The notes under the pieces are model-generated. The model did not search any database. It worked only from the letters and a program-made list of their open reading frames with translations, and had not been told where the DNA came from. The translations under genes and the position numbers were made by a program. A stretch of DNA of 41,421 nucleotides from Gemmatimonadota bacterium (GTDB lineage Bacteria > Gemmatimonadota > Gemmatimonadetes > Longimicrobiales > Gaopeijiaceae), in the NCBI GenBank assembly GCA_029262115.1, contig JAJCZZ010000080.1:1-41421 (forward strand), given 5' to 3'. Below are positions 16,931 through 26,227 of the stretch, in pieces (the stretch's first letter is position 1; each line of letters begins with the position of its first letter).

Positions 16931-17889
16931 CGTGCACCCCCGGCCGTTGCGGCCTCTTTCGGCAGACCGGCATCGCCCGCCGCGTCGGCTCCCGCGTGCC
17001 GCACGAAAATGTCATGGAGACGTGGCTGAACCAGATCGAAGCGATGGATGGTCGCGCCCGACTCGACACCCCGGCGCAGGATTGTCTGATGGTCCGCGCC
17101 GTCACGAAGCAGAAGGCTGACTCCGGAGCCGTTCCTCTCGATTCGACTCACCTCCGGGCCGTCGAGCCAACCGTCATCTCCCTCGAACTCCACCACGAGG
17201 ACTCCCTTTCGCTCGGAAGCCTTCAGTTCACGCAGATCGGCATCGAGCACCTTCCTCGACTTGGAGATGAGGCAGACCCGCTCACAAAGCCGCTCCGCCT
17301 GGTCCATCAGATGGGTTGAAAAGAGGATCGTCGTACCCTTCGCATGGAAGTCCCGAACGATCTCTTCGAGTACGTCCTGGTTGATTGGATCGAGTCCGGA
17401 GAACGGCTCGTCCAGAATCAGCAGTGACGGCTCGTGAAGGACAGTTGCGATGAACTGAACTTTCTGCTGCATCCCCTTCGACAGATCCTCGACCCTCTTG
17501 TCCCCCCACGCCCCGAGTCCGAGCCGCTCCAACCAGTGCTGGCTTCGCCGCTTCCCTTCACTGCGGGCGACTCCGCGGATTTCTCCCATGAACATCAGAT
17601 ACTCGAGCACCTTCATCTTCTTGTAGACCCCCCGCTCCTCCGGCAGGTATCCCACATGCTCACGCCGCGTGGTGTCCGGATCGGAACCAAACAGGCTCAC
17701 CGTGCCCTCATCCGGGTGGAGGATGCCCATGATCATGCGGATGGACGTGGTCTTCCCGGAGCCGTTCGGGCCCAGAAGGCCGTAGATGACCCCGCGGGGG
17801 ATCACGAGATCGAGGGATGACACCGCGGTGTGCTTCCCGAAGCGCTTGGTCACGCCCTCGAGGCGTACCGCGTACCCGGAATCGTTCAT
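16927..17889 (-). CDS. NatA-like ABC transporter ATP-binding protein
   Basis: A 320-residue ABC ATPase. Walker A GPNGSGKTT, signature LSKGMQQKVQ, Walker B LLILDEPFSGLDP and switch His in FSTHLMDQAE are all intact, and a C-terminal DUF4162-like extension follows as in NatA/drug-type exporters. The ATG at 17889 has CAGGAG about six bases upstream; an in-frame extension of 17 residues lacks support. It is the first gene of a two-gene operon with the permease. Confidence 0.92.
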   Translation of the reverse strand: MNDSGYAVRLEGVTKRFGKHTAVSSLDLVIPRGVIYGLLGPNGSGKTTSIRMIMGILHPDEGTVSLFGSDPDTTRREHVGYLPEERGVYKKMKVLEYLMFMGEIRGVARSEGKRRSQHWLERLGLGAWGDKRVEDLSKGMQQKVQFIATVLHEPSLLILDEPFSGLDPINQDVLEEIVRDFHAKGTTILFSTHLMDQAERLCERVCLISKSRKVLDADLRELKASERKGVLVVEFEGDDGWLDGPEVSRIERNGSGVSLLLRDGADHQTILRRGVESGATIHRFDLVQPRLHDIFVRHAGADAAGDAGLPKEAATAGGAR

Positions 17890-18060
17890 TCGAACTCCTG
17901 CAGAGCAGATGGAGAGCGGGGGAGGGCCGCTCGGAGACATCCAGGGGTACGGGGCCCGGCACCGGAAGCTTCATGGGCGGATTGGACGCGGGAATCCATC
18001 GCGCGACCGGCGCACTTACGATAGATTATTCGGCTATACATCGAAACACGAGGAGACCAG

Positions 18061-18252
18061 ATGGCGATTTACCGGACGCTCTACTACGGAGACGTCACTG
18101 TGGGGGTTGGCGGACGCATCACCATTCCCCAGGACATGCGAGACGATATCGGCATCGACGAGGGCGACACCCTCACCGTGCGCGTAGAAGAGAATCCTGG
18201 TGGCGGCCGTCAGATGGTTCTCTGGCGGGCGGAGCAACCGGTCGAGGAGTAG
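18061..18252 (+). CDS. AbrB/MazE-like (SpoVT-AbrB) DNA-binding protein
   Basis: A 63-residue protein with the swapped-hairpin AbrB motif VGVGGRITIPQDMRDDIGIDEGDTLTVRVE. AGGAG at 18051-18055 precedes the ATG by five bases and a TATACA at 18035-18040 may be a -10 element. Such proteins are antitoxins or transition-state regulators. No toxin gene adjoins it: the next gene downstream is convergent luxC-like. It stands alone between the NatAB operon and the luxCE operon. Confidence 0.8.
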   Translation: MAIYRTLYYGDVTVGVGGRITIPQDMRDDIGIDEGDTLTVRVEENPGGGRQMVLWRAEQPVEE

Positions 18253-18265
18253 TACGAGGCCGCTC

Positions 18266-19702
18266 CTACAGCGCCTCATCGCCCAGACCCGTCGTCTCGA
18301 CCCAGCGGACAAACGGGGCGAGCGGGCTCTGGCCATCATGCTTCCACCACGGCGGTGGAAACGCCATATCCGTGAACGGAACGATCCGGCTCACGCCCAC
18401 CGTCGCGAGGGCCTCAAGGAGTTCGTCCGCACAGGCACCGATGCCCGTGGCGGCGGCGGTCTGCAGGTGGGCCCCGAAAGCCCCAAGGAGCCCCGGCGCC
18501 GATCGGATGTCATGGACCGGCTTCACGCGCACGAGCCTCCCTACTCCGCCCGGAGCAAAGGCCGCGGACGGGTCGAAGATCACCGTCCAGAGCGCGGACT
18601 CCTCACGGTGGACTTCGACCCCGTTACCGGTGGCCGCCATCATGTCGGACAGGGCGCGGGCCTGATGGACGGCGCCGGCCTCGCGAGCGTCCAGGGCCCC
18701 CGACGGTAGCTCGCGCTCCACCGCGCTGAAGGCGCCGGCGAGTCGGCGAGCGAAGTCGGCGGGGCTGACCTCCCCGCCGTCCTCGACGTAGATCACGCTG
18801 GGAGAGACGCAGCCCCGCTGGTCGAAGAACGCCACGGCATGCGCGACGTCCGCGCAGGTGCGGCTGACTCGAGCCTCCCGAAGAGCTCCCCGCCCGACCA
18901 GGCCGACGCTGATCCTGTGGTGGTATGCATGGAATCGGGCGGTGACGGGCGCGAGCGTGCGAATGCTGTCCACCGTCGCGTCGCTTCCGTAGGCTACCAC
19001 GACGTCCGCAAAGGCCACCGCGGCCCGTTCGGTGACCTCATCGCCGCCCGGCCAGTAGACCACAGCCACGGCGTCCGCCACGGTGGGGCTCTCCTCCCGA
19101 AGCGCCTGGGCGAACAGAGTGGTCAGGACGACGTCTCCGAGGCCGGGCTTGATCAGCGTAGGTCCCTTCACCAGCAGACTCCGGATCATCGCGGTGGCCC
19201 CGACTCCCGGCACCGACCCGGCCACCACCTGGACCGAGAGCTTCGGACCCATTGCCCGCAGGCGGCGGCCCGGTACCGGTGAGCCGGTGTCGGCCCGGAA
19301 GCGGTCGAGGTAGGTCGCATTCCCGAGCGCGTCGGCAACGAGCACGCGAAGGCGTTCCGTGCACCAGTCCGCGGCCATCCGGTCGAGCACGACGCGGCAC
19401 ATCTGTGGCGAGAGGCCCGACGTGGCTGAGACCCGCTCCAAAGCCTCACGCCGGACGGGGTCATTCGGATCGAGGAATCTGCTCCCGACCGCGCCCAGTA
19501 TACGCGCCAATCGGTCGGACTCGAAGCGACGCAGAGCCTCTCCGTTCTCCTTCAGTCGCGTGCAGAGACCTTCGACCCATGGTGCATCAACCGAAAGGAA
19601 CCGAAGCGCGGAATCGCCGACAGAGATCGTCTCAGGAAGGCCCGCGGGCACCGCCACCCCCGCGGGAAGCGCCCACGCCTCGAAGGAGCCCCGACCGTTC
19701 AC
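18266..19702 (-). CDS. LuxC-like acyl-CoA/acyl-protein reductase
   Basis: A 478-residue aldehyde-dehydrogenase-fold reductase of the LuxC family. The probable catalytic cysteine is Cys298 in FFDQRGCVSPSVIYVED, matching the LuxC active-site context (DQ-x-x-C-x-SP). A Gly-rich GSVPGVGAT near residues 162-170 lies in the cofactor-binding half. LuxC reduces activated fatty acids to aldehydes with NADPH. The GTG start at 19702 overlaps the luxE-like stop (GTGA); an in-frame extension upstream would lie inside that gene. It is the last gene of a three-gene operon. No luciferase (luxAB) is present, so the aldehyde has another use. Confidence 0.85.
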   Translation of the reverse strand: MNGRGSFEAWALPAGVAVPAGLPETISVGDSALRFLSVDAPWVEGLCTRLKENGEALRRFESDRLARILGAVGSRFLDPNDPVRREALERVSATSGLSPQMCRVVLDRMAADWCTERLRVLVADALGNATYLDRFRADTGSPVPGRRLRAMGPKLSVQVVAGSVPGVGATAMIRSLLVKGPTLIKPGLGDVVLTTLFAQALREESPTVADAVAVVYWPGGDEVTERAAVAFADVVVAYGSDATVDSIRTLAPVTARFHAYHHRISVGLVGRGALREARVSRTCADVAHAVAFFDQRGCVSPSVIYVEDGGEVSPADFARRLAGAFSAVERELPSGALDAREAGAVHQARALSDMMAATGNGVEVHREESALWTVIFDPSAAFAPGGVGRLVRVKPVHDIRSAPGLLGAFGAHLQTAAATGIGACADELLEALATVGVSRIVPFTDMAFPPPWWKHDGQSPLAPFVRWVETTGLGDEAL

Positions 19703-20886
19703 AATCCTGACGCCCCAGTCGCCGACAGGAGGGCGTCCAGCGCCAGAGAACAGCCTCGCGGCTCGGCCCCAGGTGAGCGGCCGACCAGTCGGATCCCGTC
19801 TTCGCCGACCGATCCCACGTCCTGGGTGAGGATAGCCGAGACCGACCCTACGTTGGCGAGATCGTAGAAGGCGAGAAGACCGTCGCGGTCGAGCCCCAGG
19901 TCGTCGAGCGTGAGCGGGTCGAGCGCGCGGACAGCGAGCCAGGGGGGAGGCACATGGACCCCACCCCCGGCGTCGCCCCACTCGATGGTCGGCTCATACA
20001 GTTGAGAGAGCAGTTCGGTCATTCCGTACTCGTTCACGATATGGTCGGTCGGAATACCGAAGGCCAGGGCGATGGCCTCGTGGAGATCGTCGCGCGTGAC
20101 GGTTCGAGAGCGACCCTTGAAGCCGCCGGTTTCCATGACCCGGGAGCCTTCGGGTAGACGAGGTGCTACCGAGCGCTCGCTCTCCCACCGGTCGATGAAG
20201 TGGACGAACGCGAACGCCGTACCGACGAGAACGACCGGCGTGTCTCGGTCGGCCGCAACCGCACGCGTCAGTTCGTCCGGGTCGGGCGAACCGTCCGACC
20301 CGACCGCCCACACAACGCTCGAACAGAATTCCCGAGCGGCCGTCTGGACCATGAACGAGAGCGATGAATCCACGGCCTGATCCGCGCTCGGGATCAGAGA
20401 CAGCATTCGCGGACGCTCGAGGCCCGCGAAGAGGAATCTCCCGATCGAAGGTCGGAGAGAGGCACGGTAGAGGTCGAGATCACGCACCAGATGCCGTCCG
20501 CGCCCGCGCGACGGGTTGGCGACCTTGGTGGCGGGTCGCGTGCCAGCGCCGTGATCGGTGGCGTCCTGCGGGCCGGCGCTCCGGGTGGCGACGCCCCGAC
20601 TCGTCGTTCCGCTCGTGACGAACACGGCCTCAGCGTCGGACAGTCGACCGACGATCAGATCCATGTGTTTGAAGGCCGTCGCCGGGACCAGTGGTGCGTC
20701 CCGCCAATCGTCCAGATTCTCCGGGCGAATGCCGCGCGCGTCGCACAGCGCCCGGTAGGGGGCATTCTCACCATACTGGACAGAGAAGGCCTCGAACGCC
20801 CGTTCATCGAAGTCTGGCCAGGAGTTCAGGTCTCCGCTGGAGAACCGGGCGGCCAGACGGGCGGCCAACTCCTCGAAGTCACGCAA
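19699..20886 (-). CDS. LuxE-like acyl-activating enzyme (acyl-protein synthetase family)
   Basis: A 395-residue member of the LuxE family of the adenylate-forming superfamily. The ATP loop SGTTSRG is at 92-98, the family motif NEYGMTELLSQLY near 280-292. LuxE adenylates a fatty acid and hands the acyl group to LuxC. Between the ATP loop and the expected GRGRHLVRDLDLYR there are about 30 extra residues (99-128) rich in Ala, Thr, Gly and Arg that look like an insertion. The TTG start at 20886 overlaps the FAD oxidoreductase gene by 8 nt. Confidence 0.83.
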   Translation of the reverse strand: MRDFEELAARLAARFSSGDLNSWPDFDERAFEAFSVQYGENAPYRALCDARGIRPENLDDWRDAPLVPATAFKHMDLIVGRLSDAEAVFVTSGTTSRGVATRSAGPQDATDHGAGTRPATKVANPSRGRGRHLVRDLDLYRASLRPSIGRFLFAGLERPRMLSLIPSADQAVDSSLSFMVQTAAREFCSSVVWAVGSDGSPDPDELTRAVAADRDTPVVLVGTAFAFVHFIDRWESERSVAPRLPEGSRVMETGGFKGRSRTVTRDDLHEAIALAFGIPTDHIVNEYGMTELLSQLYEPTIEWGDAGGGVHVPPPWLAVRALDPLTLDDLGLDRDGLLAFYDLANVGSVSAILTQDVGSVGEDGIRLVGRSPGAEPRGCSLALDALLSATGASGL

Positions 20887-22102
20887 AACGGCGGGGGGCC
20901 ATCAGTTCGGACCCGGAGGGCATAGGCGATCCGGCGATCACCGCGGCCACGGTGCGCCCGCAATCGAACGCGAACGAGAGACCGCCTCCGCTGAAGCCAC
21001 CCACCACCATCTCCCGGGGGGAACCGGGGAGCGGTCCCGCCATGGGGAGTCCGTCGGCTGTCCAGCCATACACCCCGCCCCACTCGCGCTCGATCGGGAG
21101 AGGGCCGAGGTCCGGGAAGGCGCCCTCGAACCATAGTCGCAATTCTCTTTGCACGACGTCGTCGACCTCGGCTCGGTTCTTCCAGTACGCACGCTCCCAC
21201 GAGGCCCAGCGCCACCCGGTCAGCCACACCCGTCCGTCCGGGTCCTGTCGCCAGCGATTCATGTTCATGTGCGTACTCCAACCACCGGAGCCGATCGGGT
21301 CGAGAGGTTCAGTGACGAGCGCCTGCCCCAACATCGGCACGATCTCATGTCCCAGAAAGTTGGAGAATCGACGAGAGGCCGTGTGCGTCGCGTACACGAC
21401 GACCTCCGCACTGAGCGCCCCGCGGTTGGTCGTGACCTTCAGGTCGGAGCCGACGGCTGCGACCGATTCCACCGCTGTCCCTTCGTCGACCCGAGCACCC
21501 AGAGTCCCCGCGAGCGTCGAGAGGGCGCGGGTGGCCGCGACCGGGTCGAGCGCCCCGGCGCCGGCCATTCGATATCCCCACGGAAACCGACCCGCCCCTT
21601 CCAACCACGTCGGGTCCAGCCCCGCCGCCGACAGCGCCTCGAAGGTGGTATGGAGTCGGTCGAGATCGTCGGCCCCGCCGACGACTCGGAAGCCCGTGCC
21701 GTCCAGCGCCACCGCATCGGAGAGGCCCGCCTCCTCCAACGTGTCCGCCAGTCCGCGGGTGGAGGTCAGCGCGAAGTTCCAGGCGGATAGGGCCGCCTCT
21801 TCGCCATAGAAGCGCACGGTCTCGTCGAACGGTTGGCGGAGCGGAGGACCCAGAACGCCCGCGGCGGCGGCCGTGGCGCCCCCGGCCACCTCACTCGCCT
21901 CGAGGAGGATCACGTCTACGCCGGCCCGTGCGAGATGGTACACCGCCGACACCCCCGCCAGACCGCCGCCGATCACCACGACGTCCGCTCGGTCGGGCAG
22001 CGGGGCCATGTTGCCAACACGTCGAGCGGAAGGGTCGGGCATGGCCGGCTGAAATGGGTGAACGCGCCCGACGAATCTATCACGAGGCCCCGTGCGCAAC
22101 AT
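20879..22102 (-). CDS. FAD-dependent oxidoreductase (DAO/glycine-oxidase-like)
   Basis: A flavoprotein of up to 407 residues with an ADP-binding fold at about residues 37-68 (ADVVVIGGGLAGVSAVYHLARAGVDVILLEA) and a C-terminal FAD segment (TADGLPMAGPLPG, then GGFSGGGLSFAFDCGR). The DAO family oxidises amines or amino acids, or dehydrogenates C-N or C-OH bonds. ATG 22102 has AGAGGA five bases upstream; ATG 22042 and ATG 22009 are alternatives nearer the Rossmann fold. It leads the operon with the LuxE- and LuxC-like genes, so its product may be linked to acyl activation and reduction. That link is inferred. Confidence 0.82.
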   Translation of the reverse strand: MLRTGPRDRFVGRVHPFQPAMPDPSARRVGNMAPLPDRADVVVIGGGLAGVSAVYHLARAGVDVILLEASEVAGGATAAAAGVLGPPLRQPFDETVRFYGEEAALSAWNFALTSTRGLADTLEEAGLSDAVALDGTGFRVVGGADDLDRLHTTFEALSAAGLDPTWLEGAGRFPWGYRMAGAGALDPVAATRALSTLAGTLGARVDEGTAVESVAAVGSDLKVTTNRGALSAEVVVYATHTASRRFSNFLGHEIVPMLGQALVTEPLDPIGSGGWSTHMNMNRWRQDPDGRVWLTGWRWASWERAYWKNRAEVDDVVQRELRLWFEGAFPDLGPLPIEREWGGVYGWTADGLPMAGPLPGSPREMVVGGFSGGGLSFAFDCGRTVAAVIAGSPMPSGSELMAPRRFA

Positions 22103-22165
22103 GGCGTCCTCTTTCGGTGTCGTTGTGGTCGCGACTACCCCCTCTCAAAATCCCTGGAGTCCACC

Positions 22166-24424
22166 ATGACCCGAGCCCTCGGGGCCCGGATCACCGGAAT
22201 GCTGCTGGCCCTGAGCGTCGGCACCCCCCTGGCCGTCCACGGCCAGGAAGGAGGGGTCCGCGCACCGCTCCAGGCCGTGCGAGTCGCGGAGGGGACGTCG
22301 TTCGACCTCGATGGGCGCTTGAGCGAGGACGAGTGGAAGACCGCTCCGGCCATCTCCGACTTCACACAACAAGAACCCGTTGAAGGCAACGACCCGTCGC
22401 GACGGACCGAAGTTCGGGTCATCTACGACGCGGACAACCTGTACATCGGGGCGAAGGTGTTCGACGATCCGTCGGAGATCCTGGCGTTCCAGCGTCGACG
22501 CGACGCGGGCCTCGGTACCGATGACCGCTTCATGTGGATCCTCGACACCTTTTTGGACGGTCGCACGGGCTATTTCTTCGAGATCAACGCTGCCGGCCTG
22601 ATGGGTGACGGACTGATCACTGGCGGCCAGGGCTTCGGCATCAACAAGTCATGGGACGGGATCTGGGAGGCACGCACGGATCGCCAGGACGACGGGTGGT
22701 CGGCGGAAATTAGAATCCCGTTTCAGACGCTTAATTTCAATCCTGAATCCGATACGTGGGGCATCAACTTCCAGCGGACGATCCGGCGTACGAACGAGGA
22801 GATCCTCTGGCGCGGGTGGCGGCGCGATCAGGGGCTGTTTCGCCCGATCCACGCCGGGCGTCTCGTGGGACTCGATAGCATGTCTCAGGGGATTGGATTG
22901 GAGGCCCGGACGTCGGCCGTCGGCGGGTGGCGAACGACCCCGGGCGATATCGATCCGACCTCGTACACGAGGGACGTCAGCCTGGACGTCAACTACAACC
23001 TCACGTCGAGCCTGCGCGCGTCGCTGTCGGTCAACACGGACTTCGCCGAGGTCGAGGTCGATCAGAGACGGGTGAACCTGACCCGGTTCCCCCTCCGCTT
23101 CGAGGAGCGTCGCGACTTTTTCCTCGAGGGATCGGGCGTCTTCACGTTCGCCCCTCGTTCGGGCCCATCTCCCTACTTCAGTCGCCGCATCGGACTCGAA
23201 CAGGGTGAACAGATTCCGATCGACTACGGGGCCCGCCTCGGGGGGCAGGCGGGGCCCTTCGAGCTCGGCTTCATCCAGGTCGGCACCGGCAGCACACGAT
23301 TTCTGACGGACGGAGTGCCCTTCCCCCTGCCCTCCGAACAGTTCACGGTGGCGCGCGTCAAGCGACAGCTCTTCAGCCAGTCCACGATCGGGGCCATCTA
23401 CACCCGACGGGCAACGAACGCATTGGAGGGTGAAATCTCGCCCCTGGATCGTCACACGGCGGGCCTCGACCTCAACCTCGCGACGACGAGCCTCTTCGGC
23501 TCCGCCAACGCGGAAATGGAGGCGTTCGTCGCGTGGAATTCCAATCCGGTGCCGGACACGGACCGAGGCTTGAGCGAACTGACCGCCCGCGGTTTTCGCG
23601 TGAACTTCCCGAATGATGTCTGGGAGGGACACCTATCCTATCGGGAGTTCGGGGATGACTACTCGCCAGCCGTGGGCTTCGTGACCCGCAACGACTTCCG
23701 TCGGGTCGAGCCGCGGATCGCCTGGAACCCGAGGCCTTCATCGATCGCCTGGCTTCGTCAGATCGAGAACTCCGTGCAGTACCGTTACCTGGAGGGACTC
23801 GGCGACGAGGGCGTGAAGGAGGAGGAGCAGTGGCAGTTCCGACCGCTCGGCCTGGAGTTCGACAGCGGGGACCGCGCCAACTTCAGCCTCACCAGGACCT
23901 ACGAGTTCCTCGCCAACGGCTTCGGCGTCACGGACGAGATTGACATCCTACCGGGCGAGTACACCGTCTGGGAGCGCTCGGCGAGCATTCGGACCGCCGG
24001 ACGCCGACAGATCTCGGGGAACGCCGAATGGTCGGACGGCGGCTTCTGGGACGGCGACCGTACCCGCTACGAGTTGGGCCTGAATCTGCGCCCGGCTCCC
24101 GGACTCAGCATCTCCACGGACTTCGAGCGAAACGACGTCACGTTACCCCGCGGAGACTTTGCCACCAACCTGTACCGGCTGAGCGGCGGGTGGGACGCGA
24201 GCCCGTGGCTCTCGTTCAACAGCAACGTTCAGTTCGACGACGTGAGCGAGATCGTCGGGCTCTTCTTCCGGGGTCGATGGATCCTCACGCCCGGGCGGGA
24301 CATCTTCGTGGTGTACACTCAGAACTGGCAGGAATTCGGGCCGGCGGACGACCCGCTCGACCGACGGTTCTCCACGATCTCGAGGGGCGGTGCGTTCAAG
24401 GTGAACTATACGTATCGGTTCTGA
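22166..24424 (+). CDS. CBM9-like + DUF5916 outer-membrane protein
   Basis: A 752-residue exported protein. A signal peptide (residues 1-26, cleavage after VHGQ) precedes a CBM9-like domain (LDGRLSEDEW, YDADNLYIGAKVFD, to about residue 215) and then a DUF5916 domain that reads as alternating beta strands ending in VNYTYRF with a C-terminal Phe, as in outer-membrane beta barrels. FPLRFEERRDFFLEGSGVFTF is typical of DUF5916. The ATG at 22166 has TGGAG upstream. It is divergent from the FAD oxidoreductase with a gap of only 63 bases. The ligand is unknown; some relatives accompany polymer or peptide uptake. Confidence 0.85.
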   Translation: MTRALGARITGMLLALSVGTPLAVHGQEGGVRAPLQAVRVAEGTSFDLDGRLSEDEWKTAPAISDFTQQEPVEGNDPSRRTEVRVIYDADNLYIGAKVFDDPSEILAFQRRRDAGLGTDDRFMWILDTFLDGRTGYFFEINAAGLMGDGLITGGQGFGINKSWDGIWEARTDRQDDGWSAEIRIPFQTLNFNPESDTWGINFQRTIRRTNEEILWRGWRRDQGLFRPIHAGRLVGLDSMSQGIGLEARTSAVGGWRTTPGDIDPTSYTRDVSLDVNYNLTSSLRASLSVNTDFAEVEVDQRRVNLTRFPLRFEERRDFFLEGSGVFTFAPRSGPSPYFSRRIGLEQGEQIPIDYGARLGGQAGPFELGFIQVGTGSTRFLTDGVPFPLPSEQFTVARVKRQLFSQSTIGAIYTRRATNALEGEISPLDRHTAGLDLNLATTSLFGSANAEMEAFVAWNSNPVPDTDRGLSELTARGFRVNFPNDVWEGHLSYREFGDDYSPAVGFVTRNDFRRVEPRIAWNPRPSSIAWLRQIENSVQYRYLEGLGDEGVKEEEQWQFRPLGLEFDSGDRANFSLTRTYEFLANGFGVTDEIDILPGEYTVWERSASIRTAGRRQISGNAEWSDGGFWDGDRTRYELGLNLRPAPGLSISTDFERNDVTLPRGDFATNLYRLSGGWDASPWLSFNSNVQFDDVSEIVGLFFRGRWILTPGRDIFVVYTQNWQEFGPADDPLDRRFSTISRGGAFKVNYTYRF

Positions 24425-24489
24425 GGGGGGCGGTCGGCTACCCAGAGGATGCCGCCTCGGGACGGCCGAACCACGTGGTCGCCCAGGAT

Positions 24490-25086
24490 CTACTTTGGGA
24501 AGGTGATCGCACGAATCGCTTCGAACGATCGAGCCAGGCTCTCCGACGCTTCACAGGCTGCCGCAACGTCCCAGCTGTGACTTGCGAAGCGAGACAACGT
24601 ATCATTGTACAGGGGCCCAACTCGGCCGCCCGAACCGGCGCGGGGAAGCAGCTCCCGCTTGATCAAGCTGCTCCGTGACTTCGCCGCGAGGTTTAGCAGA
24701 GCCTCCTTGGCGTCACCTACGAGATCAGGACTATCCGGGACCTGAGAACGGCGCACCGACAATAGGTCCGCCAGGCCAGCGGCGTCGGCCATGAGCCAAG
24801 ACTCCACCTGAGGGACGGGAACACGGAAGCACAGGTAGGTCGGCTGATCGGGCACCAGCTTAGCCAGCAGGGCCGGGGGACAAGGAGCGTCCTGATCCAA
24901 GTCCCTTAGTGTCAGCCACGGCCAATACGCTGCTGCGCGCGCGTAGCCGGGAATCCGAGGGTCCAGATCGCTTTTCCCGCGCCTTAGGTACACCTCCTCC
25001 GCCTCAAGCCCCGCCTCCTTGAGGAGACGTCCCGCGACAGCGGCATCTATTCGCCCTTCGACCGCAATGTGGACACCCACGCGCAT
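24490..25086 (-). CDS. DUF4276/TOPRIM-like protein, partner of the ATPase upstream
   Basis: A 198-residue protein. An early VEGRIDAAV (Glu near residue 10) and an acidic WLTLRDLDQDAPC (near 58-69) look like the Glu and DxD of a TOPRIM nuclease core, followed by RVPVPQVESWLMADAAGL, seen in DUF4276-type proteins. The ATG shares its A with the stop of the ATPase gene (TGATG), so the two are co-translated. ATPase + TOPRIM pairs occur in OLD-like, Gabija-like and PARIS anti-phage systems; that role is inferred. This gene is intact even though its partner is frameshifted. Confidence 0.62.
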   Translation of the reverse strand: MRVGVHIAVEGRIDAAVAGRLLKEAGLEAEEVYLRRGKSDLDPRIPGYARAAAYWPWLTLRDLDQDAPCPPALLAKLVPDQPTYLCFRVPVPQVESWLMADAAGLADLLSVRRSQVPDSPDLVGDAKEALLNLAAKSRSSLIKRELLPRAGSGGRVGPLYNDTLSRFASHSWDVAAACEASESLARSFEAIRAITFPK

Positions 25087-26221
25087 CAACTCCCGAAGAA
25101 CGAGAGCTGGGATGTTTCCTTCGGGGTGGTTCTGGCCAAGGCGATGTCAGCCAGAGAAATTCCACTATCCATCTGGCGGCGGATGCGATCGTCCGAAGCG
25201 GCAACGATCGCCTCCGTACCTTCCGGGGTCGGCGTGAGCAAGATCACCTCGTCTGGTGCGATACCCTCATCGCTCAGAAGATCTTGGGAGTGGGTACTCA
25301 CGTAGATCTGGCGCGGCTCCTTCTGCCTCCGCCCCACTCGAGCCATCATGCCCGGAATCGTTCGAATGACGCCCGGGTGCAGGGATAGTTCCGGCTCTTC
25401 AAGAAGAAGAGGAGCGTTGCCGTCCAAGAAAGCCCACAGTAGGCCCATCAGCCTCAGCGTTCCGTCCGAGAACTGCTCTTCGGTCTGCCAACCGGCGTTC
25501 TGCCGCCAATGGTCATAGCGGCCTCGCAGGTGGGGCACCCCCTTCTCGTCCGGGTCGAGGCTGAGGTCCTTCAAGTAGGGGAGAGCACCCTGGAGAGCCT
25601 CGTTGATCCTCCTCAGCCTAGACTCAAGCGTCGGCTTCTTCGTCCGTGCCAACTGATGCAGGAAGTCGGTACCGTATGGGTCGTTATGCTGAGGCAGCAC
25701 TCGGTCCGAATCCCGAATCAACTGCGGAATGATGTGCATGTACTTGATGTCGCCGAGGAAGGTCGCCACCGACCTGAACACCTGGTTAACGTTCACTTGC
25801 TCCAGGTGTGTCTGGGTGAGCCTTTGGGGGTCGCCCTCATCATCTTGGTTGGGCCGCTGAAGAAGTGTCGCGCCATTGAGTGCGACCACCTCCTTGCGCA
25901 CTAGCGGAACCCTCTGGGAATCCTGTGCGAATTCAAGCTCATAGGTCCAACTGTCTTCACCGTCCACCATGTCCACGGCCACTCCTACGTTTGGCCGCTT
26001 ACGTGCATGTAAGCATCGCACCTGCGATACACCACCTCGGGCGGCGACCCCCGTTGCAGGCCCCCCTCCGGGTCGGCAATAGCCTTCAGGAATCGAAAGG
26101 CATCGAGCAGGTTTGACTTCCCTGAGGCGTTCGGTCCGATGATGAACGCCCGCTGGGCAATAGGGAGGCTGAGGCTCCGAAAATTTCGCCAGTTCTCCAA
26201 CCTGATTCGACTAATTCGCAT
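25086..26221 (-). pseudogene. AAA_15/AAA_21 (OLD-like) ATPase, frameshifted
   Basis: Two reading frames together encode one ABC-type/SMC-like ATPase of about 380 residues. The first (26221 down to 25985) has RISRIRLENWRNF and Walker A GPNASGKSN; the second (from about 26021 to 25086) has the signature region FSDGTLRL, Walker B PLLLEEPELSLHP and STHSQDLL. The frames change near 26028-26035: removing two bases (one GT of a GTGGTGT run on the minus strand) would give EVVSQVRCLHARKRP, which reads smoothly into the second frame. So the break is recent, or a sequencing or assembly error. The first frame alone ends at HVSGQT, without the catalytic half. Confidence 0.8.
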
Positions 26222-26227
26222 CGTTCG

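Noticed and set aside
18061-18252. AbrB-like gene as part of a toxin-antitoxin pair
   Set aside because: No toxin-like frame of 60 codons or more adjoins it; the neighbour is the convergent luxC-like gene.
18266-22102. A bioluminescence operon
   Set aside because: No luxA, luxB or luxD homologue is in or beside the cluster.
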